Part shown: piece after piece, positions 44,889 to 53,334 of the stretch
How the letters are laid out: each line of letters starts with the position of its first letter
How positions within the stretch are numbered: the first letter of the stretch is position 1
From: Streptomyces wedmorensis
GTDB lineage: Bacteria > Actinomycetota > Actinomycetes > Streptomycetales > Streptomycetaceae
Reading direction: 5' to 3'
Length of the DNA: 64,000 nucleotides
Assembly (NCBI RefSeq): GCF_000716445.1
Contig: NZ_JNWK01000014.1
Span: 62,001-126,000, forward strand
Made by a program: the position numbers and the translations under genes
Notes under the pieces: model-generated
What the model was told of the DNA's origin: nothing
Databases searched by the model: none
The model's input: only the letters and a program-made list of their open reading frames with translations

Positions 44889-46225
44889 GCGCATCCGCCA
44901 GCCGCGCTCCCGGCACCGGCACCGGCGGCGGCCGCGGTCCGGACCACCGAATTCTCCGCCCGTCGGGCGAGGCCGACCACCGAGGAGAGGCGTTCCACCG
45001 CCTCCGGCACCTCCCAGCCCTCGCGCCGCAACGCGGCCAGCGCCTTCGCCGGGCCGACCAGCAGATCCGGTGCACCGGTCTCCAGCGCCCTGACCAGCAC
45101 CGCCCAGCCCGCCTCCCAGCGGTCCCGCGCCGGGTGCGCGCCGACGGCGGCCACCACCGCGTCCAGCGTGGCCTGGCGCAGGTCGCCTCGCTCGGGCAGC
45201 TCGGCGACGCCGGGGTCGGCCAGCAGCACCTCCGGATCGGGCAGCTCCATCCGGTCGATGTGGGCGAGCAGTTCGAGGCCGGGCCCGTCCCCCACCGCAC
45301 CCCGGACCAGCAGCGCCAGCACGTCCCGGGAGACGGAAGCGGCCGTGCCGAAGGCGAGCAGCGTCATCGCGGCCTCCCAGCTGCGGGGCGACGGCCAGGC
45401 ACCGCCGCGCCGCGTCTCGGTGGTCGGCAGCCGGTGGATCAACGTCGGCCGGGTGTTCAGGAAGCCGCACACCGCACGGCGGGCGAACGCCACCGCGTCC
45501 GCCAGCCCCGCCGCGTCCAACCGGGGCAGCTCCGCGCTCGGCCACACCCCGCCCAGACCGCGCACCACCACCTCCCGGTCGTGCACCCAGTACAGGTGCA
45601 CGAACCGGTTCGCCAGCGGCGGGCTCAGCTCCCACCCGTCCGCGGCCGACGCGCGGGGATTCGCGGCGGCCACGATCCGCACCCCGGGCGGCAGTTGCAG
45701 CGCGCCGACCTTCCGCTCCAGGACCACCCGCAGCAGCGCGGCCTGGACCGCGGGAGTAGCGGTGGACAGCTCGTCCAGGAAGAGCAGCCCCCGCCCGGCG
45801 CGCACCAGCTCCACGGCCCACTGCGGCGGGGCCATGGGCACCCCGTTCACCGCCGGGTCCTCGCCCACGATCGGCAGCCCGGAGAAGTCGGTCGGCTCGT
45901 GGACGCTGGCGATCACCGTGGTCAGCGGCAGGTCGAGGGACGCGGCGAGCTGGGTCAGTGCGGCCGTCTTGCCGATGCCCGGCTCGCCCCAGAGCAGCAC
46001 GGGCAGGTCCGCGGCGACGGCGAGGGTCAGTGCCTCCAACTGCTCGTCGGGGCGCGGCTCGGTGGTGGTCGTCCGCAGGAGGGTCAGCAGGTCTTCGGCA
46101 AGGCCGAGCTGCGGCCGGTCGGGGTCGGCCGCCGGCGATACGGATGCGGGCACGGGTACGGGAGCGGATACGGGTACGGGAGCGGGCACGGGTACGGATA
46201 CGGAGAGGACGGTGCTGGAAGTCAT
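44885..46225 (-). CDS. MoxR-type AAA+ ATPase
   Basis: A 446-residue AAA+ ATPase. Walker A is GEPGIGKTA, Walker B LLFLDELST, sensor region IVAAANPRASAADGWELSPPLANRF. The family normally drives a VWA partner, which follows with a 4-base overlap. The first 35 residues are a Val-Pro repeat (VPVPAPVPVSAPVPVPA), encoded by a GGGTACGGGAGC-type hexamer repeat at about 46137-46202, so length may vary between strains. The start is uncertain: ATG 46225 has AGGTG 8 bases upstream, but 46231 or 46288 are possible. The 290-base gap to the upstream gene shows no gene. Confidence 0.87.
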   Translation of the reverse strand: MTSSTVLSVSVPVPAPVPVSAPVPVPASVSPAADPDRPQLGLAEDLLTLLRTTTTEPRPDEQLEALTLAVAADLPVLLWGEPGIGKTAALTQLAASLDLPLTTVIASVHEPTDFSGLPIVGEDPAVNGVPMAPPQWAVELVRAGRGLLFLDELSTATPAVQAALLRVVLERKVGALQLPPGVRIVAAANPRASAADGWELSPPLANRFVHLYWVHDREVVVRGLGGVWPSAELPRLDAAGLADAVAFARRAVCGFLNTRPTLIHRLPTTETRRGGAWPSPRSWEAAMTLLAFGTAASVSRDVLALLVRGAVGDGPGLELLAHIDRMELPDPEVLLADPGVAELPERGDLRQATLDAVVAAVGAHPARDRWEAGWAVLVRALETGAPDLLVGPAKALAALRREGWEVPEAVERLSSVVGLARRAENSVVRTAAAAGAGAGSAAGGCA

Positions 46226-46518
46226 GGGCATCACCTGGGTGGATTCGTGGACGGGAGCCCCGGCGTGGTCGAGCGGCGTGCGGTGCACGGCGCGCCCGCA
46301 CAGCGCGGTACTGGCCGGGGGTTACGGGCGGTGCGCCGGACATCCGGCGCAGGGGCGGTCGAGCCGCCGGGTGCGGTAGGGGCCCGGACCGGTCGGGCCC
46401 GGGGTGTTCGGTCGGGGGCGGGGGGCGACAGGGCGGTGCGGACGCTTGGTCGGCCACCCCCCGGATGAGGGGGCCGGGGCGACCGGTCGTCCTGCGGATG
46501 GCGGGTCCCCGCAGGCGT

Positions 46519-47994
46519 TCAGCCGTGCAAGCCGGTCCGTGGCCGGGTACGGCTGCCGCGCTTGCGGTGCAACTCCTGCGGTAGACGACGGTCGAGCCGT
46601 GGCCGGTAGCCGTCGTCCCCCGTCACATCCGCGGCAGGGTGCACCGGCACCAGGCCCGAGCGGAAGAGCCCGTGACCGAGGCGACCGGCCACCGCACCCT
46701 CCAGGGCGTCACGCAGGGGCCCCTCGCGCAGGACCGCGCCGGGACCGAGCAACCCCTCGACCACGGCCAGGGCGCCGGTCACGTCACCGTGGCCGAGTCG
46801 CTCGCGGACCGCGGGCAACGCCTCTGGGCTGCGGTGCACCGCGTCGATCGCCCGCAGGCAGGGCAGCCCCGGCCCGCCCAGCGCCATGAGCAGGCCCTCA
46901 CGGGCCAGCTGGGCCGGGTCGTGGTCGACCGCCGCCAGGACCCCGTCCCGCAGCGCGATCCGGTGTACCTCGCCCAGACACTCGACCCGGTGCGGGTCCG
47001 CCGACCCGCCGTCCAGGCCTGCGTCCCGGACGAAGTCCGGCCCGGGCCCCCAGCGTTGAGCGCCTGCCGCTGACCGGTCGGGTGGCGACGAGCCCGAAGG
47101 GCCCGCGTGTCCCGACGTCGACAGCGCCGCCGCGACCAGCGGGTGGAGCCGTTCCGCACGGAACAGCCCGGCTCGTACGAGTTCCAGGTCCGGAAGGGCA
47201 CGGGCCGCGGCCTCCGGAAGCACCGGGAGCTCCGCGATCTGCTGCGGCGACAACACCTCCCGTACCGGACGGAGCACCGGGACGTGGCTGTCGTCGGGGG
47301 CGACGAGTTCGAGCACGGCACGACTGCGCGCACCCAGCCGTACGGTCAGGGCGCCGCGCGAGCGGCCCTCGGCCCGCAACAACAGCTCCGCCTCCGCCGC
47401 CCAGCGGTCCGGCGGCCACGCAACGTCGTGGCCGACGGGCCCGTCCGGTGCGTCCACGCCGCACCGCCGGGCCAGTTCGGCGCTCCGCGTGCCGTCCCAG
47501 AGGTGACGATGCAGATCGAGACGGAAGTGCCGGTCGGGGTGGGGATGCGGATGGTGTCTGGGCACGTCTCCCCGGCACTCCTCCCAGAGCGCCAGGGACA
47601 TCCGCTGGCCCGCGTCGGCCCAGGCAGGCGGCGTCCGCACCACCAGCTGCGGTCCCGGTGCGCCGGGACCTCCGTAGCGGGCCAACGACAAGGTGAGGCC
47701 GGGCCGCAGCCGCCCGTCGGGGGCGATCCGAGGCATGTGCCAGCGCAGCAGATCCGGCACCAGCCGACGCAGATCGTCCCGGAGACGGGCGACGAGATCG
47801 GTGCCGTGACGGACGCGCACGGCGCGCAGATCGAGATCGACGTCGATCCGGGCGACGGCGCAGGCTCCCGCCCAGTCACCGGTCGCACGGCGTGCGGTCG
47901 CCATTTCGATCATGGACGGTGGCACGGCGTACTCACGTACGCGCTGCCACATCAAGAGGCGGTCGGGAATCGATTCCGCGAAGTGAGCTGCCAT
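46519..47994 (-). CDS. uncharacterised third component of the MoxR-VWA locus
   Basis: A 491-residue soluble protein read in the same direction as the MoxR and VWA genes, which I do not recognise as a named family. It starts with a helical part (FAESIPDRLLMWQRVREYAVPP), then an Arg/Asp/Leu-rich alpha/beta region and a late segment (LARYGGPGAPGPQLVVRTPPAW; HFRLDLHRHLWDGTRSAELA) rich in His and Trp. There is no Walker motif, signal peptide or membrane helix. ATG 47994 follows AAGGTG; GTG 48000 is possible. Large unknown ternary partners are known to accompany MoxR-VWA pairs in predicted conflict systems, which is the basis for grouping it here. Confidence 0.7.
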   Translation of the reverse strand: MAAHFAESIPDRLLMWQRVREYAVPPSMIEMATARRATGDWAGACAVARIDVDLDLRAVRVRHGTDLVARLRDDLRRLVPDLLRWHMPRIAPDGRLRPGLTLSLARYGGPGAPGPQLVVRTPPAWADAGQRMSLALWEECRGDVPRHHPHPHPDRHFRLDLHRHLWDGTRSAELARRCGVDAPDGPVGHDVAWPPDRWAAEAELLLRAEGRSRGALTVRLGARSRAVLELVAPDDSHVPVLRPVREVLSPQQIAELPVLPEAAARALPDLELVRAGLFRAERLHPLVAAALSTSGHAGPSGSSPPDRSAAGAQRWGPGPDFVRDAGLDGGSADPHRVECLGEVHRIALRDGVLAAVDHDPAQLAREGLLMALGGPGLPCLRAIDAVHRSPEALPAVRERLGHGDVTGALAVVEGLLGPGAVLREGPLRDALEGAVAGRLGHGLFRSGLVPVHPAADVTGDDGYRPRLDRRLPQELHRKRGSRTRPRTGLHG

Positions 47995-48172
47995 CAGCAC
48001 TCACCTTGCGCGGACGATTCCCCCAATCCGATAAGGGAGATGTTCTTCATCGCCCGCATCATAAACACCTCCCGGATGATCTGTCAGCCGCGAATCGCAG
48101 TGCCCCGCCCACCCTGCGACACGGCTCCGCTCTCCGCCCCGGCCGCCGCGCGACTCGATATGACGAGAGGCC

Positions 48173-48201
48173 GCCCGTCCTGGTCGGCGTCCAGGACGGG
48201 C
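48173..48201. terminator. terminator after small membrane protein gene
   Basis: Perfect 11-bp stem GCCCGTCCTGG (48173-48183) / CCAGGACGGGC (48191-48201) with a 7-base loop, just past the stop of the 48213-48659 gene. The rest of 47995-48212 shows no other feature. Confidence 0.75.
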
Positions 48202-48212
48202 GTTCGGGCATC

Positions 48213-48659
48213 TCAGGGAGCTTCGGGGCCGGGCTGCGGGCCCTCCTCGCCCTGCGCGTGGACGGGGCTGTCCTTCACGGTGGAGTGGTCATCGAGCGTG
48301 CGGGACGCCTCTGCGTCGCCCTGGGCGGTCGTGGGCGAATCGGTCAGGGACGATCCGCCCGTCACCCGTACCGTCACCTCGGCTCCACGGGTGGCCCGAC
48401 CGGCGCTTCCCGTGACCTGGGAGTGTCCTGTGACGTGCTCTTCGTAACGCGTGCGGCTGGTCGCTTGCGGCGCGGCCGCGGGCGCGGGAGTGCCGGAACG
48501 GCTCCAGTACTCAAGGCCGATGATGCCGAGCACGCACACCGCAAGGCCGCTCACCAACGGCCAGGTGATGGTCTGGGTCAAGGCGGTGGCGACGGCTCCG
48601 ACCACGGCCCCGGCGGCGGTGGACGGTCCGGCTCGTGCGGCAGGTCCGAGTCGTGTCAT
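48213..48659 (-). CDS. small membrane-anchored protein of unknown function
   Basis: A 148-residue protein with two hydrophobic segments near the N-terminus (STAAGAVVGAVATALTQTI and PLVSGLAVCVLGIIGLEYW) followed by a Ser/Thr/Asp/Gly-rich hydrophilic tail without a recognised domain. ATG 48659 follows GGGAGAGAG; the frame upstream to 48752 lacks a ribosome binding site. It lies just upstream of the MoxR-VWA locus in the same orientation but is separated from it by a terminator, so membership in that system is only suggested. Confidence 0.6.
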   Translation of the reverse strand: MTRLGPAARAGPSTAAGAVVGAVATALTQTITWPLVSGLAVCVLGIIGLEYWSRSGTPAPAAAPQATSRTRYEEHVTGHSQVTGSAGRATRGAEVTVRVTGGSSLTDSPTTAQGDAEASRTLDDHSTVKDSPVHAQGEEGPQPGPEAP

Positions 48660-48677
48660 CCACTCTCTCCCGCTTCT

Positions 48678-48695
48678 GCGGATCGGCCGATCCGC
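48678..48695. promoter_or_regulatory. 18-bp perfect palindrome upstream of small membrane protein gene
   Basis: GCGGATCGGCCGATCCGC is fully self-complementary and lies 19-36 bases before the start codon of the membrane protein gene, where a repressor would block the promoter or leader. Confidence 0.5.
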
Positions 48696-48793
48696 TTGTC
48701 TGCCGCCAAGATGGACAGGGCGGCGGGCGGGCGGCCAGAAGCGGATGAACAACGTTCATAAAGAGGCCAGTTGAAGCCAGAGAGGTGGGTGGG

Positions 48794-49370
48794 GTGAGCA
48801 CGTACGGGGAACCGACGATGGGGACGTTCACCGATCGGGTGGAGGCTCTCGCAGCCGTCGAGGACCTGGAACGCGAGGGGATCGCCCGCAAGGTCACCCT
48901 GCGGCGCCGCCCGCACGCCCGCGTACGCGCTCACCGAGGCCGGCGAGGAACTCGGCCCCGCCGTCCTGGCGCTGGCCCGGTGGGGCCTGAAGTGGGCCAT
49001 GGGCGAGCGACGCGGGGGAGAGACCTTCCACGCGGGCTGGGCCGTGCTCGGGCTGCGGGCCTGCTTCGACCCGGACGCCGCCGTGGGACTGCGTGCGGTG
49101 TACGAGTTCCACGTCGACGACGAAGTCCTCCACGCCCGCGTCGACGACGGCACCGTCGAGACGATCCACGGCCCTGCGCAGCACCCGGACGTGACGATCA
49201 CCATCACGGAGGAGGCGTTCGTCGAAGTGACCGCCCGCACGCTGACCTTCTCCGACGCGATCGACGCGATCGAGGCGGGCACCGCGGCAGCGACCGGCGA
49301 CGCGGAAGCCCTGCGGCGACCGCCGGTCCTCTTCCGACTCCCGGCCCGGCGTTCCCGCCCGGCGGGCTGA
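48794..49370 (+). pseudogene. HxlR-type regulator with C-terminal SCP2-like domain, frameshifted and N-terminally truncated
   Basis: The first frame (GTG 48794) reads VEDLEREGIARKVTL, the end of an HxlR winged helix. The expected continuation TPAYALTEAGEELGPAVLAL lies in another frame starting near 48910, so there is a frameshift within the GC-rich run 48900-48912. The second frame continues through KWAMGERRGGETFHAGWAVLG and an SCP2-type sterol-carrier-like domain (DVTITITEEAFVEVTA) to the stop at 49370. About 50 residues of the DNA-binding domain also seem absent. It is either a decayed gene or a sequencing error plus a short form; the missing N-terminus favours decay. Confidence 0.7.
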
Positions 49371-49447
49371 CCTTCGTACACCGGCTTCCACCCACCGACG
49401 ACTGCCATCGGCTCACGGGCCGTCGGCAGTCCCGCCGGAGGTCCTCG

Positions 49448-50389
49448 TCAACGGCGCCCGTATCTGGCCGCCATCGTGTGGAACACCTTCTTCGGTTCCC
49501 AGCGCCTCTCGTCGAGCACCCGGACGACGCCGTAGGAGCCGAGGTCCAGTTCCCCGGGCCTGCTGTACCCGGCGAAGGTGAACCAGAACGCGGAGTCGAC
49601 ACCTTCGTCCTCGAAGACGTCCAGCAACTCGGTCAGGTAGCGCGCCTGTTCGTCTTCGTCCGGGGCCGCGCCGTCCGGCACCTGCCAGGCCATGCCGCCA
49701 CGCTCGCCCGCGCCCCGGTACGCACAGGTTCCGTACTCGGTCACCGCGACGGGCTTGCCGTGCGCGAGGTGTCCGCGCAGCTCGTCCCGGAAGCCGTCGG
49801 CGTTGTAGGCGGCCCGGTAGGCATCGATGCCGACGAGGTCGAACGCGGTCCAGTCGACGAACTCCCAGGGACCCGAGGCGTAGGTCACCCGACCGCCGAA
49901 GTGCGTCCGCACGGTCGCGGCGACCTGGGAGAGGAAGTCGTTGAGGCGTTCCCGCACCGGTCCGAGGGAGGACCACCACTCCATGTCGGCGGCGGCCATG
50001 GCCCGCATGCGGTCGCCGTAGGTGTCGCCCGGAAGGAAACCGCAGCAGAACGCGCTGATCTCACAGCCGGCGACGAACACCACATCGGCACCTGCCTTCC
50101 GTACGGATTCGGCCCGAGCCGCGCAGTCGGCGAAGAACGGGAGCAACCGGTCGCGGGGAAGGTCCACGGGGAACGGGGCGAACCAGACCTCAAGGCCGGC
50201 CTCCGCGGCGAGCCGGGCGGCGATGCTCAACCGTTCGGGCTCTCTTCCGGAGACGCGAACGGCGTCGCAGTGGAGAACCTCGGAGATCACCGCCATGTCC
50301 TGCCGGACCGTCTCAGGGGTGAAGCTCTTGCGGGAGAGTTCTTCCCCGGGGAGGAACCCGGTGTCGTAGTTGATGCCCCGTGCGCGCAC
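49448..50389 (-). CDS. TIM-barrel glycosidase-like protein (family often labelled abortive infection protein)
   Basis: A 313-residue soluble protein. The start MRARGINYDTGFLPGEELSR and the later blocks VFVAGCEISAFCCGFLPGDTYGDRM, VGIDAYRAAYNADGFRDEL and PVAVTEYGTCAYRGAGERGG look like a glycoside-hydrolase-type (beta/alpha)8 barrel, with Glu in VTEYG and GCEIS placed as possible catalytic acids. Actinobacterial homologues are commonly annotated as abortive infection proteins, but I know of no direct evidence for that role. It has no signal peptide, so it would act in the cytoplasm. The neighbouring HxlR pseudogene is convergent. Confidence 0.6.
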   Translation of the reverse strand: MRARGINYDTGFLPGEELSRKSFTPETVRQDMAVISEVLHCDAVRVSGREPERLSIAARLAAEAGLEVWFAPFPVDLPRDRLLPFFADCAARAESVRKAGADVVFVAGCEISAFCCGFLPGDTYGDRMRAMAAADMEWWSSLGPVRERLNDFLSQVAATVRTHFGGRVTYASGPWEFVDWTAFDLVGIDAYRAAYNADGFRDELRGHLAHGKPVAVTEYGTCAYRGAGERGGMAWQVPDGAAPDEDEQARYLTELLDVFEDEGVDSAFWFTFAGYSRPGELDLGSYGVVRVLDERRWEPKKVFHTMAARYGRR

Positions 50390-50546
50390 GCCCCTGTCCC
50401 TTCAGTGAACCGTCGCCGTGTACGAGCCAGGACTTGTCCAGTCGGTTTCGCCTCCTGGGGACTGCCCGCGCCGACCTTCATCCGGCAGGACACCCTCCGC
50501 CGGCTCTACGCTCCCTTTGAGCCCTGACTGCCTTACAGGAGCAACA

Positions 50547-50771
50547 GTGAACAAGTGGACTGCCCACGGAGCCATTGTCATGGGCGCAGTGCTGATCGGT
50601 CTCGACATGGCAGAGACGCTTGCGTCCCCCTATCCGGTCTTCGCCGTTCTCGCCGGAACCGGCCTGCTCGTCGACGGCGTGCGAAGGATCATCCGGCTCC
50701 GACGTGCCGGCGCGGGTACGTCGAGCGGCGACCGCACCCCGCCGCCGGCCGCCGCAAGCTCGTCGTCCTGA
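50547..50771 (+). CDS. small membrane protein
   Basis: A 74-residue protein from GTG 50547, which follows AGGAG at a good distance; the longer frame from 50418 has no such site. Two hydrophobic stretches (GAIVMGAVLIGLDMAETLA and YPVFAVLAGTGLLVDGV) suggest a helical hairpin in the membrane, followed by a basic IIRLRRAG motif and a Ser/Pro tail. It overlaps nothing and its role is unknown. Confidence 0.55.
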   Translation: MNKWTAHGAIVMGAVLIGLDMAETLASPYPVFAVLAGTGLLVDGVRRIIRLRRAGAGTSSGDRTPPPAAASSSS

Positions 50772-50809
50772 CGGGACGGCCGGGGCGTGGGGGTGGGCCG
50801 GTCGGGAGT

Positions 50810-51772
50810 TCAGTGGGCCGCCGCCGGCTCCAGCCAGGGGCGTCGTCCCGGTCCGGTCGGGTGCGTGCCGGTGACGGCCATGACGACCGAGTACAGGCTG
50901 GTCTCCGCGGCGATGAAGAGGCGGTTGCGCTTGGCGCCGCCCCAGGAGATGTTGGCGACCGCCTCCGGGACGTTCAGGCGGCCGATCAGGGTGCCGTCGG
51001 GGTCGTAGCAGTGCACGCCGTCGTCCATCGCGGCCGCCCAGAGCCGGCCGCCGTCGTCGAAGCGGAGGTTGTCGAATCGGGCCTTCTCGCGGGCCCCGGC
51101 CTCGGCGAAGACCTCGCCCTCGGACAGGGTGCCCTCGTCGTGCACGTCGAAGACCCGGATGAAGCCCGCGCGGGTGTCGGAGACGAACAGCTGCCGCTCG
51201 TCGGCCGAGAAAACCAGCCCGTTCGGCGCGCCGAAGCAGTCGGCGACCAGGCGCACTTCGCCGGTGGCCGGGTCGATCCGGTAGACGTTGTTGGAGCCGA
51301 TCTCGCTCTCGGCGCGGTAGCCCTCGTAATCGCTGGTGATGCCGAAGTCCGGGTCGGAGAACCAGATCGAACCGTCGGACTTCACGGCCGCGTCGTTCGG
51401 GCTGTTCAGCCGCTTGCCCTGCCACCGGTCGGCCAGCACGGTGACGGTGCCGTCGTGCTCGGTCCGGGTCACGCGGCGGTTGCCCTGCTCGCAGGTGATC
51501 AACCGGCCCTCGCGGTCGAGGGTGTTGCCGTTGGTGTGTCCGGCGGAGCGGCGGAAGACGGCGACCGCGCCGGTCTCCTCGTCCCACCGCAGCATCCGGT
51601 CGTTGGGGATGTCGCTCCAGACCACCTGACGCCAGGCCGGCAGGTAGATCGGCCCCTCGGCCCAACGGCAGCCGGTGTACAGGACCTCCAGCGCTTCATC
51701 GCCGTTCATGCACCGTCCGGTACGGAACCGGTCGTCGAACATCTCGTACAGCCCGGGGCGCTCGCTGCTCAT
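50810..51772 (-). CDS. SMP-30/gluconolactonase family protein
   Basis: A 320-residue six-bladed propeller of the SMP-30/gluconolactonase/LRE family, Ca2+- or Zn2+-dependent lactonases that hydrolyse sugar lactones. Visible signatures are the metal-ligand Glu in GCRWAEGPIYLPAWRQVVWSDIPNDRM, GHTNGNTLDREGRLITCEQGNRRV, LNSPNDAAVKSDGSIWFSDPDFG, GAPNGLVFSADERQLFVSDT and the late Asp region FDNLRFDDGGRLW. I chose ATG 51772 because GAGGAG lies 8 bases upstream. It is divergent from an Lrp-type regulator with a gap of about 107 bases, so that regulator may control it. It probably acts on an aldonolactone in the cytoplasm. Confidence 0.88.
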   Translation of the reverse strand: MSSERPGLYEMFDDRFRTGRCMNGDEALEVLYTGCRWAEGPIYLPAWRQVVWSDIPNDRMLRWDEETGAVAVFRRSAGHTNGNTLDREGRLITCEQGNRRVTRTEHDGTVTVLADRWQGKRLNSPNDAAVKSDGSIWFSDPDFGITSDYEGYRAESEIGSNNVYRIDPATGEVRLVADCFGAPNGLVFSADERQLFVSDTRAGFIRVFDVHDEGTLSEGEVFAEAGAREKARFDNLRFDDGGRLWAAAMDDGVHCYDPDGTLIGRLNVPEAVANISWGGAKRNRLFIAAETSLYSVVMAVTGTHPTGPGRRPWLEPAAAH

Positions 51773-51879
51773 GGGGTTCACTCCTCGCCGAAGACATCAT
51801 GCGCCGAATGTGAATCGGTCTGAAGTGAACATTGCAAGATGAGATATCGTCCCGGCAACAAGATTCCGAAGGGAGAGTT

Positions 51880-52332
51880 GTGGATCACATCGACCGCGTA
51901 CTGCTGGCCCAGCTCCAACAGGACGCCACCCAGCCCTATGCCGCGCTCGGACAGGCCGTCGGCCTGTCCGCCGGGGCCGCCCACGAGCGGGTGCGGAAAC
52001 TGCGGGAGCGCGGCGTCATCCGCCGCACCGCCGTCGACGTGGACCCGGCCGCCGTGGGCAGTGCCGTCCTCGCCTACGTGATGGTCGACTCGACGTCCTG
52101 GATGGGGGACGCGGCGCAGGACTTCGCCGCCCTCCCCGAGATCCTGGAGGCGCACGTCATCGCCGGCAGCGCCTCGGTACTGGTGAAGGTCAGGACCGCG
52201 ACCACCGAGCAACTGCAGGACGTGCTGCGGCGGATCTACGCCATCGACGGGGTCAGCGGAACACAGGCGACGGTGGTCCTGGAGACCTTCTTCGAGCGGC
52301 CCGTCTCACCGCTGACCGCGGATCAGACGTGA
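51880..52332 (+). CDS. Lrp/AsnC-family transcriptional regulator
   Basis: A 150-residue regulator. The N-terminal winged helix (HIDRVLLAQLQQDATQPYAA, then VGLSAGAAHERVRKLRERGVI) is followed by the RAM ligand-binding domain (VLAYVMVDS, EILEAHVIAGSASVLVKVRT, LQDVLRRIYAIDGVSGTQATVVLE). GTG 51880 follows GAAGGGAGAG and the alternative upstream frame would only add residues without a site. It is divergent from the lactonase gene and its likely operator lies in the short intergenic region, where no clear palindrome was seen. Such regulators sense amino acids or small metabolites. Confidence 0.88.
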   Translation: MDHIDRVLLAQLQQDATQPYAALGQAVGLSAGAAHERVRKLRERGVIRRTAVDVDPAAVGSAVLAYVMVDSTSWMGDAAQDFAALPEILEAHVIAGSASVLVKVRTATTEQLQDVLRRIYAIDGVSGTQATVVLETFFERPVSPLTADQT

Positions 52333-52396
52333 TCCCCGCGCGCCTCCGCACCGACGCCGCGGGAACGACGACCACCCTGCTCGAACCCATGAACTC

Positions 52397-53048
52397 GTGA
52401 TCCTCGACGGCGACGGCGTCCTGGTCGACACCGAACGCCTCGCCGTACGCCTCGCCGTACGCCTCCAGATCGCGCTCGGAGCGGAACCGGGCTGGCCGCT
52501 CACCGCCGACGAGGTGGTCGCCCACTTCATCGGCCGCTCCGAGAAGTCCATCGTCGACCAGGTCACCGAGCGGCTCGGCGCGGAGACCGCAGGCCTCTGC
52601 TGGACCCGCTTCCTCCAGCACCACCGCCGAAGCGGTGGATCTCGGCCTCGCCCCGGTGGACGGCCTGCCCGAAGCCCTCGCCGCCCTCGCCGTCCCGACC
52701 CGCGTCGCCTCCAGCGGTTCACACGAGAAGGTGCGCCACATCCTGGGCCGCACCGGTCTGTACGACCTGTTCGCCGGCCGGATCTACAGCGCGAGCGAAG
52801 TGGCGCGCGGCAAACCCGCACCCGACCTCTTCCTGTACGCCGCCCAGCGCACGGGCGCCGACCCGTCAGCGTGCGCGGTCGTCGAGGACAGCGGCCCCGG
52901 CGTCGCGGCGGCCCGCGCGGCGGGAATGCGGGCCTTCGGCTACGCCGGCGGCCCGACCCCCGCCGAACGACTCGAAGGCCCGGGCACCATCGTCTTCGAC
53001 GACATGCGCGAACTGCCGGCCTTGCTCAGCGGGCGGGCCCGGACCTGA
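52397..53048 (+). pseudogene. HAD-superfamily phosphatase/phosphoglucomutase-like, frameshifted
   Basis: The first frame encodes a HAD motif I (VILDGDGVLVDTERLA) and cap region to about 52622 (GLCWTRFLQHHR). The second frame continues from EAVDLGLAPVDGLPEALAAL with motif II (RVASSGSHEKV), motif III Lys (GKPAPDLFLYAAQ) and motif IV (CAVVEDSGPGVAAARAAGM) to 53048. One base too many in CCGCCGAAG around 52628 explains the shift. The usual start (HELVIFD-type with an ATG) also seems lost. Together they would make a typical beta-phosphoglucomutase-like or phosphatase protein of about 215 residues. A sequencing error is the alternative. Confidence 0.75.
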
Positions 53049-53334
53049 TCGCCGCCTCGCCGGCCGTCCTGACCTGCCGGCGGTACTGCTCGGAATCCTG
53101 ATGTCCGATCGTGGCGACCGCCGGCGGTGTCGGCATCGGCCCCGGGAGGAGTAGGGGCGCGGAATACGGTCGTTGGTGGACTCTCGCTCCACCAAAGGCG
53201 TGGGGGTGATTCCGAGTGGGTGGTGGGGCGTGCGGGGTTCCTCCATCAGCGGATGACGGGGAGGGGGCGGGTCCCGAGGATCGGTGGTTGTTCGGCTGAG
53301 GAGGCCGAGTGCATCCCAGGCCCTTGGGGGAGAA

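Noticed and set aside
44889..46457. Upstream extension of the VWA protein to about 970 residues
   Set aside because: It lies over the MoxR gene in another frame and is Arg/Pro-rich; the ATGA overlap at 44885-44888 marks the true start.
53049..53334. Possible leader or attenuator before the IPMS-like gene (short stem GGTGGA/TCCACC near 53175-53195)
   Set aside because: No leader peptide rich in leucine or aromatic codons and no T-box signature were seen.
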